Assembly (NCBI GenBank): GCA_025201805.1
Contig: MU619277.1
Span: 155,712 to 219,711, forward strand
DNA from: Parasitella parasitica
Lineage: Eukaryota > Mucoromycota > Mucoromycetes > Mucorales > Mucoraceae
Direction of reading: 5' to 3'
Length of the DNA stretch: 64,000 bases
Of this stretch, positions 11,647-23,425 are shown in pieces. Every line of letters starts with the position of its first letter. Positions within the stretch are counted from its first letter, which is position 1. Position numbers and translations under genes: made by a program. The notes below the pieces were generated by a model, which saw nothing but the letters and a program-made list of their open reading frames with translations, was not told where the DNA came from and ran no database searches.

Positions 11647-13269
11647 CTATTTAGACAAAAGGAACTTGTGAATGTATGGCTGGATTTTAGATACTGTGCC
11701 TAACGCTATGAGTCGACCTTTGGGGGATTTATAATACAGATAATTTTCACCGCATAAGTGTCTTTTATGAATAGCGTTGTCTCCCTGGGAAATCCCATTG
11801 ATCGCATCGTCAAAATCTTTGGGTGTTCCATAATCATGGCCATTTATAATCACTCGATCAGGTTTATTCTTGACAGTAATGAAGCCATTGTTGTTGTCCA
11901 TCAAGGTTTTTGGTTTAGCCATTTTTGGCCTTGAGTAAAATAAGGGTTGATTAGAGTCTCTTCTGCCTTGATTGCCTCCCCTGCTGTTGCTATGGTTACT
12001 ATTGCAGCTATTGTTACTATTGCTGCTGCTTGTCGCCACTACTGGTGGACCAGATGAGGTGACCATCGGCGGTTTTGATGAAGCCACAGGTAGCGGTTGT
12101 GATATCACAACACTAGGCAACTTCGCTTTTGTTTTATCAAAAAGTTGTTTAGACGTTGTAGCATTTTTTGATATTTTTGATCCAGGTTTACTACGATGAC
12201 TTTTTAAAATTTGATTGGCATCCTTATCCAAGGATCCTTTTTGCTTCAATCCATTGGGTTTTGTTGTATTAAAATCCATCTTTTGTTTCAAAACATTCAG
12301 TAAATGCTGCGTGGTGTGATGAGCACTGTTTAAGGCTTCTCTCTGTTGATCATTCGCTTGTCCTCCAACAAGCTGTCTATACTTTTCTTTTTCTTTTTCT
12401 TTTCCTTTAAATCTTGTATCCTTTCTTTCTACGGCAATTTCTGGTTGTGTGGGTGCTGAGAGTGATAGTGACGGCAGTGGTGTATCGTCTGGAATAGCTG
12501 CCAAATTTTCTTTTTGAATCTCTTGCAGTTTTTTATACTGTAATGCGTGGATTTTTCTAAACTTTGAAAAGTTTTTCTTGTATTTTTTCTGCATCACAAA
12601 TTAATATGTATCTGCAATGTTGTCAAGCTTCTTACCTTCAGTATCATTGAGTATTTTTCTTTGCGGCTCTGAATAGCTTCGTCGCCATTACCGTCGTGCT
12701 TGTCATCTACATTGTTTAAAGGCATTTCATCTTCACTGGTGTCCATATCATCGTCTGAGGGACCTTCTGGTCGTATTGGCTGTGGCGGCGATAGCGCTAG
12801 GGGGGTTACCTCTGGAATTTCTTCATCCAACACTTTTGTCATGACAAAATCTTGCTGCATAGGGCTTGCCATATCAGGAATCATGGTGAGTAGCTCCATT
12901 ATCTGCGCATCGTTTTTCACTAGGAAATCTGGGCCACTGATCAATTCACATGCAATTTCTGACGGAGGAGTGATGGACAGGTCGTCTTTGAAATTGGTAG
13001 CGAAATCCCTGCGGTATTTATCAAGTTCTGCTATTTGCTGATTTAAAAGTCTTTCTCGTTGTCTGGCATGCTGCTTCATGTATATGGCTCTCAATCGCTT
13101 TGGGTTCACCTTGCCAGCAGGTGTATCAGCAGGCAGATAGATTTCCTCGTTGCTATTGAAAAGGATCAGTCGACACCGTCAGTTATGTGTTTAAGTTGAC
13201 TAGTATTTACTCTAAATCAGGCTCTTGGAAGACGAAAAAAAGATCATTTACAGATACTTTGACTCCCAT
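11647..13269 (-). CDS. Hypothetical protein, 505 aa, unrecognised
   Basis: Exons 13211-13269, 12636-13152 and 11647-12588 join in phase to 505 aa. I do not recognise the family. The N terminus (MGVKVSVNDLFFVFQEPD, then EEIYLPADTPAGKVNPKRL) looks folded and is followed by a basic helix-like segment rich in Arg/Gln/Lys. The middle is disordered: acidic SDDDMDTSEDE, then lysine/glutamine-rich and proline/serine runs including a Ser/Asn tract. The last 70 residues (RVIINGHDYGTPKDFDDAI to the end) again look structured. Mixed charge and low complexity would suit a nuclear scaffold or chromatin-associated protein, but this is only an impression. The first exon is supported by its reading frame and splice phase; transcript evidence would settle it. 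Confidence 0.7.
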
Positions 13270-13912
13270 TCATGTAATGATTGTACTGTTGGTGCTAAAG
13301 AAGTGGCTATACATTTCTGAGGAGAATTTTGTATGGGCAGACGAGTCACATCCATATCCTGAGCACACTTTTGCATGAACCTATGGCTCGAGACACTCTA
13401 ACATTGTAAGATAATCGTATTGACTGGGAAACAAGAGTTAGAATTCAAAAACAATTCCAAAATCTACAGGGCCTTGTAATCATGATTTTGCTATGCGTCT
13501 TATTCTGTCTTCTACTTGAGTTCAATTGAGGAATACAGGCATGTAATGTTTTCATTTGTTACGAAATGTCTGCTAAAGACTGTGATAACAAGGAACATCA
13601 TTTTCAAATGTCCACAGCAGTGCAGTGATTTAAAAAGTGTCGCAAGTACCTTTGGGTAATGAATATCATCTGAGAGTAAAACTTTAAACATTTGGGTAGT
13701 GTATGGCAAAATAGTTTTCTGTTTTGTAATATCAAAAGCCTGAGAAAATTCATTGACTTTCTGGGAACATAATACTTGAAGTAGTAAAAAATTGACCTCA
13801 AATGAGTAAATTTTGTTAGAATTGACATTCAAGACGCAAAATGACTCTATAAAAGGTCTGATTTTTCCCCACGATCTTTTCCTTTCTTTTTTATAAATTC
13901 ATAGCAAAAATT
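13270..13912. other. Divergent intergenic region between hypothetical gene and MFS gene
   Basis: About 640 bp separating two start codons on opposite strands. A TATAAAAGG-like sequence at about 13849-13857 lies some 60 bp before the MFS start and may be its TATA box. The other frames here (for example 13512-13832, minus) show no family features. Confidence 0.4.
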
Positions 13913-15608
13913 ATGGCTGCACCCATTCGAAAAGATCCCCTCTCAATTCTATCAATAGATGAAAAAAAATCATTAAAGGATCAATTAAAGAAATCAAGAT
14001 TATTTTCTTGCTTTGCAGGGGCAGTTGTGTTGTTTGCATCATTTGGCATCAGACAAACCATTGGTGTCTTCCTCGTTCCAATAACTCAAAGCACCGGCTG
14101 GGACAGATCAACGTTCTCTATAGCCGCTGGCATATTTCAGCTCTTTTGGGGATTTTCGCAGCCATTTTTGGTCTACCTTGCCGAAAGAAAATTTGGGTTC
14201 GGGAAGTCCATTTTTGCTGGATGTCTATGTTATTCTCTAGGTTTGCTCATTGTGTATGCCTCGCCAGTGTCATCTGGTTTATTTATCTTTGCGTACGGAA
14301 TAATAGTCGGTACAGCTGCTGCCAACGCTTCATTTCCTGTTGTGTTGGCGTCCATAGGCCAAAGATTTGCACAAAAATCAAAGGAACAGGCGATCGCGTT
14401 TGGAATAGTGTCCAGTTTTGGCAGCTTGGGTCAAGTCGTATTTTTGCCAGTAGCAAGAGAAATGGTTGTTGCTATGGATTGGAGACTCTCATTTATTGTT
14501 CTCGGTAACTTTGATGTGTTCATTTGCCCAATTCTATGTTGACCAGATTATACCGTGTTAGGGGTTTTTATGGGGGTCATTTCGCCATTAGCATATTTTC
14601 TGCAGACAATTCCTCCTCCTAAACCTGCTAAACCAACAGTATTGGGTGAGATAGAAAAGCTCGATACTACAAACTATAATGAAAAAGACCAAGAGCAGTA
14701 TTTGGAATCACAGCTGGAACAAAAAGGCATAGATAAAATTGTAGAGAGTTGTGAGGCTCCAAATATTAAATCAGCTTTGAAGCAAGCGTTTACTTCACCT
14801 ACATTTTTAATGATCACATTGGGTTTCTCAGTTTGCGGGTTTCACGTTACATTTCTTGCAACACACTTTCCTGCATATCTGGTAAATATAACTAGCCTGT
14901 CTAATCTCAATGTTTAACTTACATTTATAGCAAGATCAAGGCATTGACCCTTCTTTGGCTGGTAAAAACATCAATGTTTTTATAAACAGACAGATACAAA
15001 TAATTAATCTATCATCATATAGCTTGGACCATATCTATTCTGGGCGCCGGTTCCATGATAGGATCGATATCTGCTGGCTATATCACAAGCTATATTAGCC
15101 CTCGTATAACTCTGACTTTTGTTTATTTACTTCGAGCCATTCTAATCGCAATTTTTGTGTTTCTGCCAACAACAACAACAACAGCGATCGTATTTTCTTG
15201 CTTGTTTGGAGTATGTAGTAAATCAGTTGAGATTATTTTATTATACGGTAGGAAAAGCGTTACTGATTTTTCTCAATAATGACGAATAGTTTCTGTGGCT
15301 CTCGACCGTGCCTGTTACAACTAAATTTATCGGCGATGTATTTGGCCATAAATTCCTGGGCACCTTGACATCTGTCAGTTTTGCAGGGCATCAAATAGGG
15401 TCATTTTTAGGCGCTTATTTAGGTATGAAAGTCAAAATTTAAAAATAAAAAAAAAAAAAATATTGACATAAAAAAAAAAGGTGGCGTGGTCGTTGATGTG
15501 CAAAGAAGTTATACGTCGATGTGGTATGGATCATTAGCATTAGCTTTACTAGCCGTAATTGCAAACTTTTTTGCAGAGGGTCTTCCTCGATTTGAAAGAA
15601 GAAAGTAA
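13913..15608 (+). CDS. MFS transporter, monocarboxylate (MCT/SLC16)-like
   Basis: Major facilitator protein of the monocarboxylate-porter type. Six exons (13913-14504, 14547-14881, 14931-14961, 15023-15210, 15290-15422, 15481-15608) join in phase to 468 aa. About twelve hydrophobic segments are split by a hydrophilic central loop (about 215-265) rich in Lys/Glu. Features typical of MCT-type carriers are FASFGIRQTIGVFLVPITQ in the first helix, GWDRSTFSIAAGIFQL, and in the second half GAGSMIGSISAGYI and the late HKFLGTLTSVSFAGHQIGSF motif. Substrate cannot be read from the sequence; short-chain monocarboxylates are the default guess. The N-terminal cytosolic segment is lysine-rich and lacks a signal peptide. 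Confidence 0.9.
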
Positions 15609-17229
15609 TCATGTACTCAATCATTATATGCAGATAAATCATCACAAACCTATTACAAAAATCAACACAACTATTTATTTGGTTTTTAAAATTATCAAGC
15701 TTTTTGATTGTAATTGGACAGATACGAATACGGGTGCGACACTCTTTGCTTTTGCTGATTAGATATCGCCACGATAAGGGCTGCCTGATGCCGTATGCGG
15801 ATCAGTTTTTTTCTGCAGAAGTAACGTTTTTTTTCAGACCACAACTTCTGCTAAATGGAAAGCTTTAGTAATATTACGCTTGACTATGAAAGCCTTATTA
15901 AGGGCCATCTCATGCACACGTTAATTTCGTTTGATATTGTGCCGTACAACCTATAAATTTGTCTGCGAAAACGGCTACAGTTGTGGGCAAACCATCACTT
16001 TTAAAACACAAAGCACTTTTACATTCAACGAGCTGGTCTGTAGTGCTTCAGGAAGCTGCTCAAAAGTCTAAATATTACTCCTGTTCACATACTGACGCCA
16101 ATCTCGTGTCACTGAGATATAGAGGTTTGAGCCACCTTATCATCTTGCCTGGCGAGGTAACTCATATATTTTACTCATTTTCACCGAGAATTTTGCTCAT
16201 CAGTAGATATTTTTATTCTCGCAAAGAAAGGTTTATTATTAAGTTACTTGATCATAAATCGTCAAGATTATACTTCCATGAATTAATTTGCATGAGTAAT
16301 TTCACTGATAAGCACACGAGCGAGACACCTTGATTTCAAATTGTAAAAACATAGGCTCATGACCCGATAACAACGGTAAAATCACATATCTCATTAATCA
16401 ATTATTTGAACAAAATACAAACCGCTGTATATAAATGTATGCAGGAAACTGAATACAAAGAAGAGAATCTCGACTTTGCAAGTGGAAGTGATTATATACA
16501 GAATCCGATACTACAGATGAAAACACAGACGTTATCTCTCAGATTTAAAGAATCTGTTCAAAACGTGAGAAATTCCGTCAAAATGAGAAAAATGAAATGC
16601 TTCCATATTCCAAAAGAAAAGTTACGGTGGTGATCTAGGTGGGGGAGAGGACAATGATGATCAAAACAGCAAAACTTAACACACAAAAAGAACGGTGCAT
16701 GTGGGTCATATGATTTTACATATAGAAATGTGGTATATTTTTGATTTTTGTGTTGTTGAATCTGGATTTTGCGCTATCGTGCTATATATTTATAATACTA
16801 CCTCAAACCTATGACATATTGCAGATATTTTCATTTTCTTATTTGATCGAAGTTGGCCCTAGCGACGTCAATTTAGGGGCCAACATTTAGTGTGTATCGG
16901 ATCCTGTAAAAGCTGTGAAACATGGCAAAGAGATGCCAACATATTATATGGGATTGTTCGGAGCGAGATATACAAGATGGGCACGAGCACGCTTTCTGAA
17001 ATGGAAAAGAGAAGGGGTGAAGCCCCAACAGAAAATTTGATACATGAACATTTGATACAGGAATCGAATGAAAACATAAAAGCCTCTTTTTTTCAGCAAG
17101 CTGGCTCCTTTAAAGGGAATTGTGTTCTTTGTTGCTGAGTTCGACCCCGTAAAAATAGATTCATATGCCTTTTGTCCCGATAATGGCCATCCAGCTTCAG
17201 ATCTAGGCCACAAGCACGCAGAAAAATTT
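15609..17229. other. Region of weak ORFs, possible gene relics
   Basis: No confident gene. Plus-strand frames at 15959-16333 (124 codons), 16406-16633 (75 codons) and 16890-17138 (82 codons) have mildly protein-like composition, and around 17100 the open frame continues in a shifted register (EFDPVKIDSYAFCPDNGHP). They cannot be joined into a convincing spliced gene by eye and match no family I know. They may be remnants of a decayed gene upstream of the small gene at 17441. Confidence 0.35.
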
Positions 17230-17231
17230 TG

Positions 17232-17240
17232 TATAAAAGG
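17232..17240 (+). promoter_or_regulatory. Candidate TATA box for the 190-aa orphan gene
   Basis: A perfect TATAAAAGG lies about 200 bp before the ATG at 17441. The leader between them is rich in pyrimidines and poly-T. Function is inferred from match and position only. Confidence 0.45.
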
Positions 17241-17440
17241 GGAGAGGGATTTTCATGTAGTTTCTTTTTTTTTGTTCACCAGCTACTTCATCTCATTTAC
17301 TCAAAAAATATTCAAAATTTTCTACTACTTCTCTAGAAATCTAATGAGAAGTATAGTTATAACGTATTCAACAGCATTCACAACAGTTTCTTCGTTATTC
17401 CATCCACCCATCTTAATTAATAATTAAAAATCCATTCAAA

Positions 17441-18013
17441 ATGGCCAATTTCCCTCACTGGATCAATAAAAAATCAAGCACTGTTACTACAACAACCGCA
17501 AGTACCTTATCGCCAAGACAAGTAGCCAACAAAGCCTATTCACTTGCCATCAAAAAATTGGACAGGGATGACAACCGTCGCAGACCACATTACACTGTGC
17601 GCGAAAGACTCTTGTTATCGCATACAATGACAAAGGCAGAGGATTTGTTGAACAAGCGTACCGCTCGTTCTAACCGCAGAGTATTGGCTTCTGAATTTGA
17701 CGACGATGTGATTACTTGTCCTTCTACTACAAGCATTCCCCCACCGCCGCCCATTCAAACACCACAACAACCAGAAAAGATTGTTACAAAAACATCCGCA
17801 TCCACATCCTCAGCATCGTCTCAACCGTTAGAGTGTACAGCAGCAATGCCCTCTGCTGAACACATGGCAGTTTCAATTGCGGTTGTGGCTGCGGTTGCAT
17901 ACAATTCACTTGTTGTAGCCACAGTCAACGAAAACCAGCAAAGCTCAGCATCATTTTGTAGATCTATGATGATACCATCTCATCCAATGGCGCCTTTTAA
18001 AACCATAGTGTAA
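17441..18013 (+). CDS. Hypothetical protein, 190 aa, orphan
   Basis: Single exon with good start context (AAAATGGCC) behind a TATA-containing leader. I do not recognise it. Residues 24-85 are basic and probably helical (AYSLAIKKLDRDDNRRRPHY, VRERLLLSHTMTKAEDLLNKR), followed by a Ser/Thr/Pro-rich linker with a PPPPP run. A hydrophobic stretch of small residues at about 142-160 (MAVSIAVVAAVAYNSLVVA) could be a membrane segment or an amphipathic helix. The remainder is low complexity. An AATAAAT-like signal follows the stop at about 18024. Moderate confidence that it is a real gene because the frame, start context and promoter-like leader agree. Confidence 0.6.
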   Translation: MANFPHWINKKSSTVTTTTASTLSPRQVANKAYSLAIKKLDRDDNRRRPHYTVRERLLLSHTMTKAEDLLNKRTARSNRRVLASEFDDDVITCPSTTSIPPPPPIQTPQQPEKIVTKTSASTSSASSQPLECTAAMPSAEHMAVSIAVVAAVAYNSLVVATVNENQQSSASFCRSMMIPSHPMAPFKTIV

Positions 18014-19834
18014 TGCATTTTCTAATAAATATTTATTTGTCTACATTTATTGTCGTTATTATTACATGCACATGTAAAGGAGAATATATTACTATACGGC
18101 TGCTGGCACATGTAAGGTCCGATTTCATCCGAGGTTAACTCTGATATTACCCCGGATTCTTGAACAGTGTGTAACAAAGATCTGCTTTTTCTTTTTCTTT
18201 TTTTTTTGTACAGGTGTAGACAAATGTGCTCGTAAAAAGAGTCATGTTTTTAATTTGTCTATGTGGTGAACCCCTATTTGATTGTCATGCCAAGAAGGGT
18301 TTTCTGTTATACAAATAAACAGATGATGAGCTCAAAGCTGTCATTCCGAGGAACACACAAATATATACACATACAGTCAAGGTGAGTCATTTTGCTGTTC
18401 GGCATCCCATATCAGATATGAGCCGAATGCACCAAGCCCAATTCCTTGACAAATGTTGCAAAGGAGGAATTTTTCCTCTTAAAATAACCCGCAATTAGCG
18501 TTAATCCCTCAAGCTGAAATCACCTCTTTATCTTGATAATGTGCTCATTAACAAACAATACTGATATTGGTTTAATCTCAATGAGGAAATCATGTATGCT
18601 TTATTGCTCCCTAGACTTTGTCAATTAATTTATGAAGTTTTTAAAATATATTTTATTGTGCTAGTACGTTAGCCAAGTATACCTTCGTCATGTACAAGTT
18701 GTGTCTATATACCAGGATGTACCCAACAAATCATATGGTTTCTGCTACAAGAGAATCACAGTTACAATATTACGTCAAGATTCAAGCAGCTTTAATTTAA
18801 GAGTTTCTTTTAAATAAAAAAAACACGGCGGGGCGGTCATGGCCGTGAATTATACTAGATGAGATTTAATAAAAATTTTGGAAGCATTCACATCATTGTT
18901 GCCACATATTCCGCACTTTTAGCAAGCCAGAACACTGCTTAAACCAATGATGGCTTCAGTAAGGCACGTTTCGTTGCAGAAATTGCAAAGTGCTAAATGT
19001 AATGTATAATCAAGACATAAAATTAGACTGAAGCATTATCTAAGACGTGTGAAATTCATTCACATATGATAACAAAAAATGGCCAGATTTCTGTCTGCCT
19101 ATGGCACCAGTTTCAAAGCCTTTGATCTTCGTAGCATCTTTTAGTTGAACATACCATTACCAAAAACAGACGGTGGAAAGTGGGCATTTATCGTATTTGA
19201 ATGGGTTTAGCTTATAGCATTTAGTGCCTCTGCAAAGAAAGTATCGAAATGAATACATTAATTACTATTAATATTCGAGCTTGTTTGGGCTTCCCGTGTA
19301 TTGCTACACTATTGTCCACTTTTCTTTGTGTACGCTTTTTTCTGCCTTTTTTCTGACCTTCCTATTTTTCTTTCATGGTGTTTTGTTTTAATTTTTTGTA
19401 CTTTCTGCCATATCCATTTCTTGTCCAGCCCTCTGTGAACCTTGATATAGATAGAATCTGCTTTTAGCCGTACAGTGTCGATTACAAGCCAAAATTTTTG
19501 GAAGGTGCAGCAAAACATATGTAACGTAGAATGAAAATAAGTTGGAATATTTCCAAGAACGGCGTCCATATCCTCAGCATACACTCTTACGAGTTTCCGC
19601 TTTATATATTTCTTTGAAGCAGTGTATGTAAAGTGTTTCTTGTGAGAAATCAAGCAGCAAACACTTGGTTTTGATTGGGGTTGATCGCACGGAGAGAAGC
19701 ATCTACCATTTCTTCATTCTTCAAAGCATCTCCCAGAAAGGAAATGTTAAATTCTGAAATTTAAAGAACTGTAGTTGACATTTGTATTATTGACTCTTTC
19801 TTTCCTGTTCCCTTTTTCCTCTTTCAAACAAAAT
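18014..19834. other. 1.8-kb intergenic region, no clear gene
   Basis: A minus-strand frame at 19309-19653 encodes a very basic 114-residue sequence without a recognised motif; I do not call it. A short GC-rich hairpin (CACGGC ... GCCGTG) stands at about 18826-18848 in otherwise AT-rich DNA. The last 80 bp are pyrimidine-rich leader for the VTS1-like gene. Confidence 0.5.
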
Positions 19835-21491
19835 ATGCATCCTTCTGATCCTAGACCATCCTCATCCACGGCAAGACATTCTTCAGCTTTTTCCACAAAC
19901 ACCTCTGAGCAATTTGACGGTATAATAACAAAGAGCTGATTAATTGATCTTTTTTTTTTCTCGTAAACTGATGACTATGACACATTTGTAGTAAATAGGT
20001 TAAGTACGTGGCATGAGGATTTAGAAGAATATGAAGGCAACATTGAAGCAATGGCAACAGCCACACTGGACCAGGTAAGATCTGCATATAAAAAGCCCCG
20101 AATTCAACCCATCAACTGTATTGCTTGTATAGACTTTTCAGGATGAAATGCAACATGTCAATCAATGGTTTGGATTTCTATCGGATGCAGAAAAGACAGC
20201 TACATTATATACCTTACTGCAGCACAGTTCACAAGTGCAGATTAGATTCTTTATGCATTTGCTGCAAGAATTGAGAAAACCAAAAGCGAATCCACTAAAC
20301 AGAGGTATTATCATTACTGTAGTATAATCTTGGTGTGCCGCTAATGAGATAAAAAAAAAGGCTCCGAAAGAGCATCTGCATTAGCAAATTTAAATAGAAG
20401 GCAGCCACCTATAGTTGCTCAGCAGCAACAACCACAGAATGTAAATAGACACTCCTTTGCCATGGGAGATACACAAAATTTAGGTAAATTATTCGGCACA
20501 ATGGGCACGGATTGGTTTAGCAATGATAATCAGACGCAATCTCACCATCAACATCAACATCTGCTGCAGCAGCCACAACCACAAACAACTCTGAATAATA
20601 GAAGCCAGCACCAATTACGGCCCAAATCAGTGATCGAATTAGGTGGTAGAGGTGATGGTGCCGTAGATTCAGCATTTTCAAACACTTGGCTGAATCAGAG
20701 ACAGCCCAGCCTTAACAGCAATGTTATTGAACGGCCCAGATCTGCTGATATATCATCGTGGGCATTACCTACTGCAAGCACCAGTAGTAATACTGCATCA
20801 TCTTGGAAGCCACTGTACAACCAACATGACATTGACATTCACTTGTGGAAAGATCCCATGGCGACAAATCCTACCAACAGCGCCCGGCGTTCGTCTTCTG
20901 CTATCACATCTGCCGCTGCCACAACAGCAACGCCCTCCAATCTTAGAAAATCCAATTTTGTTGCCTCACAGTATCTGAATGCACCATCTAATTCCTCCTC
21001 TATTCATGCCGGCAAGACAGCTGCATCGAGATCATCCTCTTTTGAAAGCATAGTAGCAAACGATTTTGGGTATGGCAGCGATCAAAGTGATGCATCCACC
21101 TCCTCTCGACGACTGAGACAAACATATCAGCAACCAGCACACATGTCAACATACAGCAGCTCATCCTCCAGCAACAATAAGCCCATTCTCGAGAACAATA
21201 AAGAGGATCATGTAGATATGGATCTAATTAAAGGTACAGAGGCAATTAAACAGTCTGGTTACCCATTGTATATCTGACATGTTTTATGCATTTCTAGACG
21301 TTCCTGCTTGGTTTAGAAGTATGCGATTGCATAAATATAATAATATTTTTGAACACATGCGATGGCAAGATATTATTCAGCTGGACGATGCCGCACTGCA
21401 GGATAAAGGTGTTGCTGCACTTGGCGCAAGACGGAAAATGCTCAAAGTGTTTGAAAATGTGCGCGAACAATGCCGACTTGATCAAAGTTGA
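19835..21491 (+). CDS. VTS1: SAM-domain RNA-binding protein, VTS1/Smaug-like
   Basis: Post-transcriptional regulator that in yeast binds hairpin loops in mRNAs through a SAM domain and promotes deadenylation. Exons 19835-19919, 19992-20074, 20133-20304, 20361-21233 and 21298-21491 join in phase to 468 aa. The conserved N-terminal region ([53 protein letters not shown]) spans about 29-110 and matches the Vts1/Smaug similarity region. The middle 250 residues are Gln/Asn/Ser-rich. The SAM domain occupies the last 65 residues, with [30 protein letters not shown] and the RNA-contacting [16 protein letters not shown]. It ends 155 bp from the convergent RPL29 gene. Confidence 0.94.
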
Positions 21492-21645
21492 CACACTCAC
21501 TTACCCACTCCCTGCTCACTCTTCTGATTGATTAGATCATAATATTAAGCATAATGAAAATGTGTGTTTTACATGCAGAAATCCAATTTTATTCAATAAA
21601 ATCTCTCTTTTTGTCTTGGAAAAAAGGTGCGCAAAATCAATAGAT

Positions 21646-21888
21646 TTAGGCCTTGTTAGCAGCAGCCTTGGCGAGAGCGACTTGAGTACCCTTCTTGGCA
21701 AAACGTTGGTTACGAAGGAACTTGGCATCCAACTAGTCAATGCGTCAACATCTGTGATCCTCGTTGATATTCATAAAATAACTTACACCCTTTTGAGTAC
21801 GATACTTGTGGGCAATAGGCTTCTTGAGACCGTTACGGTGAGCCTTCTTGATTTGATTGTGGTTGGTATGGTTCTTGGACTTGGACAT
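21646..21888 (-). CDS. RPL29: 60S ribosomal protein L29 (eL29)
   Basis: Small basic protein of the large ribosomal subunit. Exons 21787-21888 and 21646-21732 join in phase 0 to 62 aa. The N terminus [19 protein letters not shown] is diagnostic of the family, as is [12 protein letters not shown] after the intron. The length matches fungal L29. Codon usage is GC-richer than the flanks, as expected for a highly expressed gene. The start has consensus-like context (AATATGTC on the coding strand). Confidence 0.96.
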
Positions 21889-22273
21889 TATTAAAGTATT
21901 TCCTATTGATTGAATGGTTTTGAATTAATGACAAAAGCTTCCATCGTATCATTTAGTTGGGAGAAGAAGGTGGCTTGCATAATCCATATTTAAGCTGATC
22001 ATTATCATCCATCAATCCATCGATTTGAAGCAGTAGTAGTTTTCAATTCTTCTCTAACTATTTTTTTGGTATTTGGTGTGTGATTTTTACCTTGTGTCAA
22101 AAGTAAAGAAGGATTTATCTTGGTCCTGATGCAGAGCTTTAATCGAAGAATGAGCAGTGGGTGCTTTAACTTGAATTTTTCTCGGACAGACCTTTTTATT
22201 AGTACCGGACCCCATCATCCACTGCAGATCTTTTTTTTTTTTTGAATGTATTCTTATAAAGATTATATTTTAT

Positions 22274-23107
22274 TTACAACTTGGCATTATGATGATAATC
22301 CTTCACGAAAGCAGACCAATCTGCCTTCTGCTTGGTAACAAATGCCATGATGCCATAAGCAGCTTCTTCAGACTGCATCATCTCTACATAGGCCTGTTCG
22401 ACCCCATTGCGGATACGGATAGCTCTCTGGGCTTCTCCGCCGGAACTCACTGTGTCTACGAGACGCTTAATATTTGACATGGCACCAGGGGCTGATTCCA
22501 GCAACATGCTCGCATAGTACGATACTTGCTGGTCAAGTTCCCAAGCGGTAGCCACAACTGTGCTCAAGTACGGCTGTGCTTCTTTGGGAGATACCCTTCT
22601 GCCCGTCAGCATGTATTCCTTGGTCTTTTGAATTCCCAGTTCAGGCACAATGTACTGTGAAATGATCGCAGGAATTATACCACGTTTTACCTCAGTTAAA
22701 GCAAAATAAGCATCTTGTTGCACGACACGGATATCCGTGGTAAACATAAGACCTACACCACCGCCAAGACATGGCCCATTGACTCGTGCAATCACAGGTT
22801 TAGGGAAACGATATAACGCTTCAAACGCCTTCAATCCATTGGTGAAGGAAGCCTTTACATCTTGCTCTGATGATGAACTAGCTGCTGCCATGGACAAATC
22901 CATACCCGTACAAAAGAATTTACCAGCGCCTGTCAGTACAACCACTCGGACATCCGTATCCTTCTCCAATTGAGCTAAATATTGTAGTAAAAGTGCGTTC
23001 ATGGTGGCCGTGAGTGCATTTCCTTTACGTGGTCGGTTTAATGTAAGCGTAGCGACATGGTTCTCGATTGATAACAAGACTTCATCTTCCTTAATCTGTC
23101 GGCTCAT
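22274..23107 (-). CDS. Enoyl-CoA hydratase/isomerase (crotonase), peroxisomal
   Basis: Crotonase-fold enzyme acting on acyl-CoA thioesters; 277 aa, no introns. The CoA-binding and oxyanion-hole landmarks are LNRPRKGNALT, FFCTGMDL (65-71) and NGPCLGGGVGL (110-120), with a potential catalytic Glu at 139 in FALTEVKRGIIPA. The first of the two glutamates used by classical hydratases is missing: the family GGGCEL-type motif reads GGGVGL here. This favours an isomerase or another crotonase activity over simple hydratase. The protein ends in AKL, an accepted peroxisomal targeting tripeptide, so a role in peroxisomal fatty acid or branched acyl-CoA breakdown is likely. The exact reaction is not determined. 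Confidence 0.9.
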   Translation of the reverse strand: MSRQIKEDEVLLSIENHVATLTLNRPRKGNALTATMNALLLQYLAQLEKDTDVRVVVLTGAGKFFCTGMDLSMAAASSSSEQDVKASFTNGLKAFEALYRFPKPVIARVNGPCLGGGVGLMFTTDIRVVQQDAYFALTEVKRGIIPAIISQYIVPELGIQKTKEYMLTGRRVSPKEAQPYLSTVVATAWELDQQVSYYASMLLESAPGAMSNIKRLVDTVSSGGEAQRAIRIRNGVEQAYVEMMQSEEAAYGIMAFVTKQKADWSAFVKDYHHNAKL

Positions 23108-23425
23108 TTTTTGAATTATTATTGTTTGTTAGGAAAAGAGTGGGAGAAAGAGAGAAAGAAAGCTATTTCGGGCAAGCTTTTATAACTTTTTGGAGACAAA
23201 AAGTGCATCCCTGGCACATGATTTCAACTTACCAATGTGAATTGGCTTGAATTTGGTCTACTAGAGTTACACATGAAAGTCTCACTAAAACAATATAGTA
23301 ATACAATGGCTATTCATTGAACATGCCCTCTTTTCTTTTAAAATAAAAATATTTATATATACAAATACATGTAAAATTACAATTTCATTCAATATGAGGG
23401 TATAGTATATAAACAATAGTATACA

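Noticed and set aside
19309-19653. A 114-codon basic ORF on the minus strand
   Set aside because: Lys/Tyr-rich composition can arise from AT-rich spacer, and I see no motif, splice partner or promoter.
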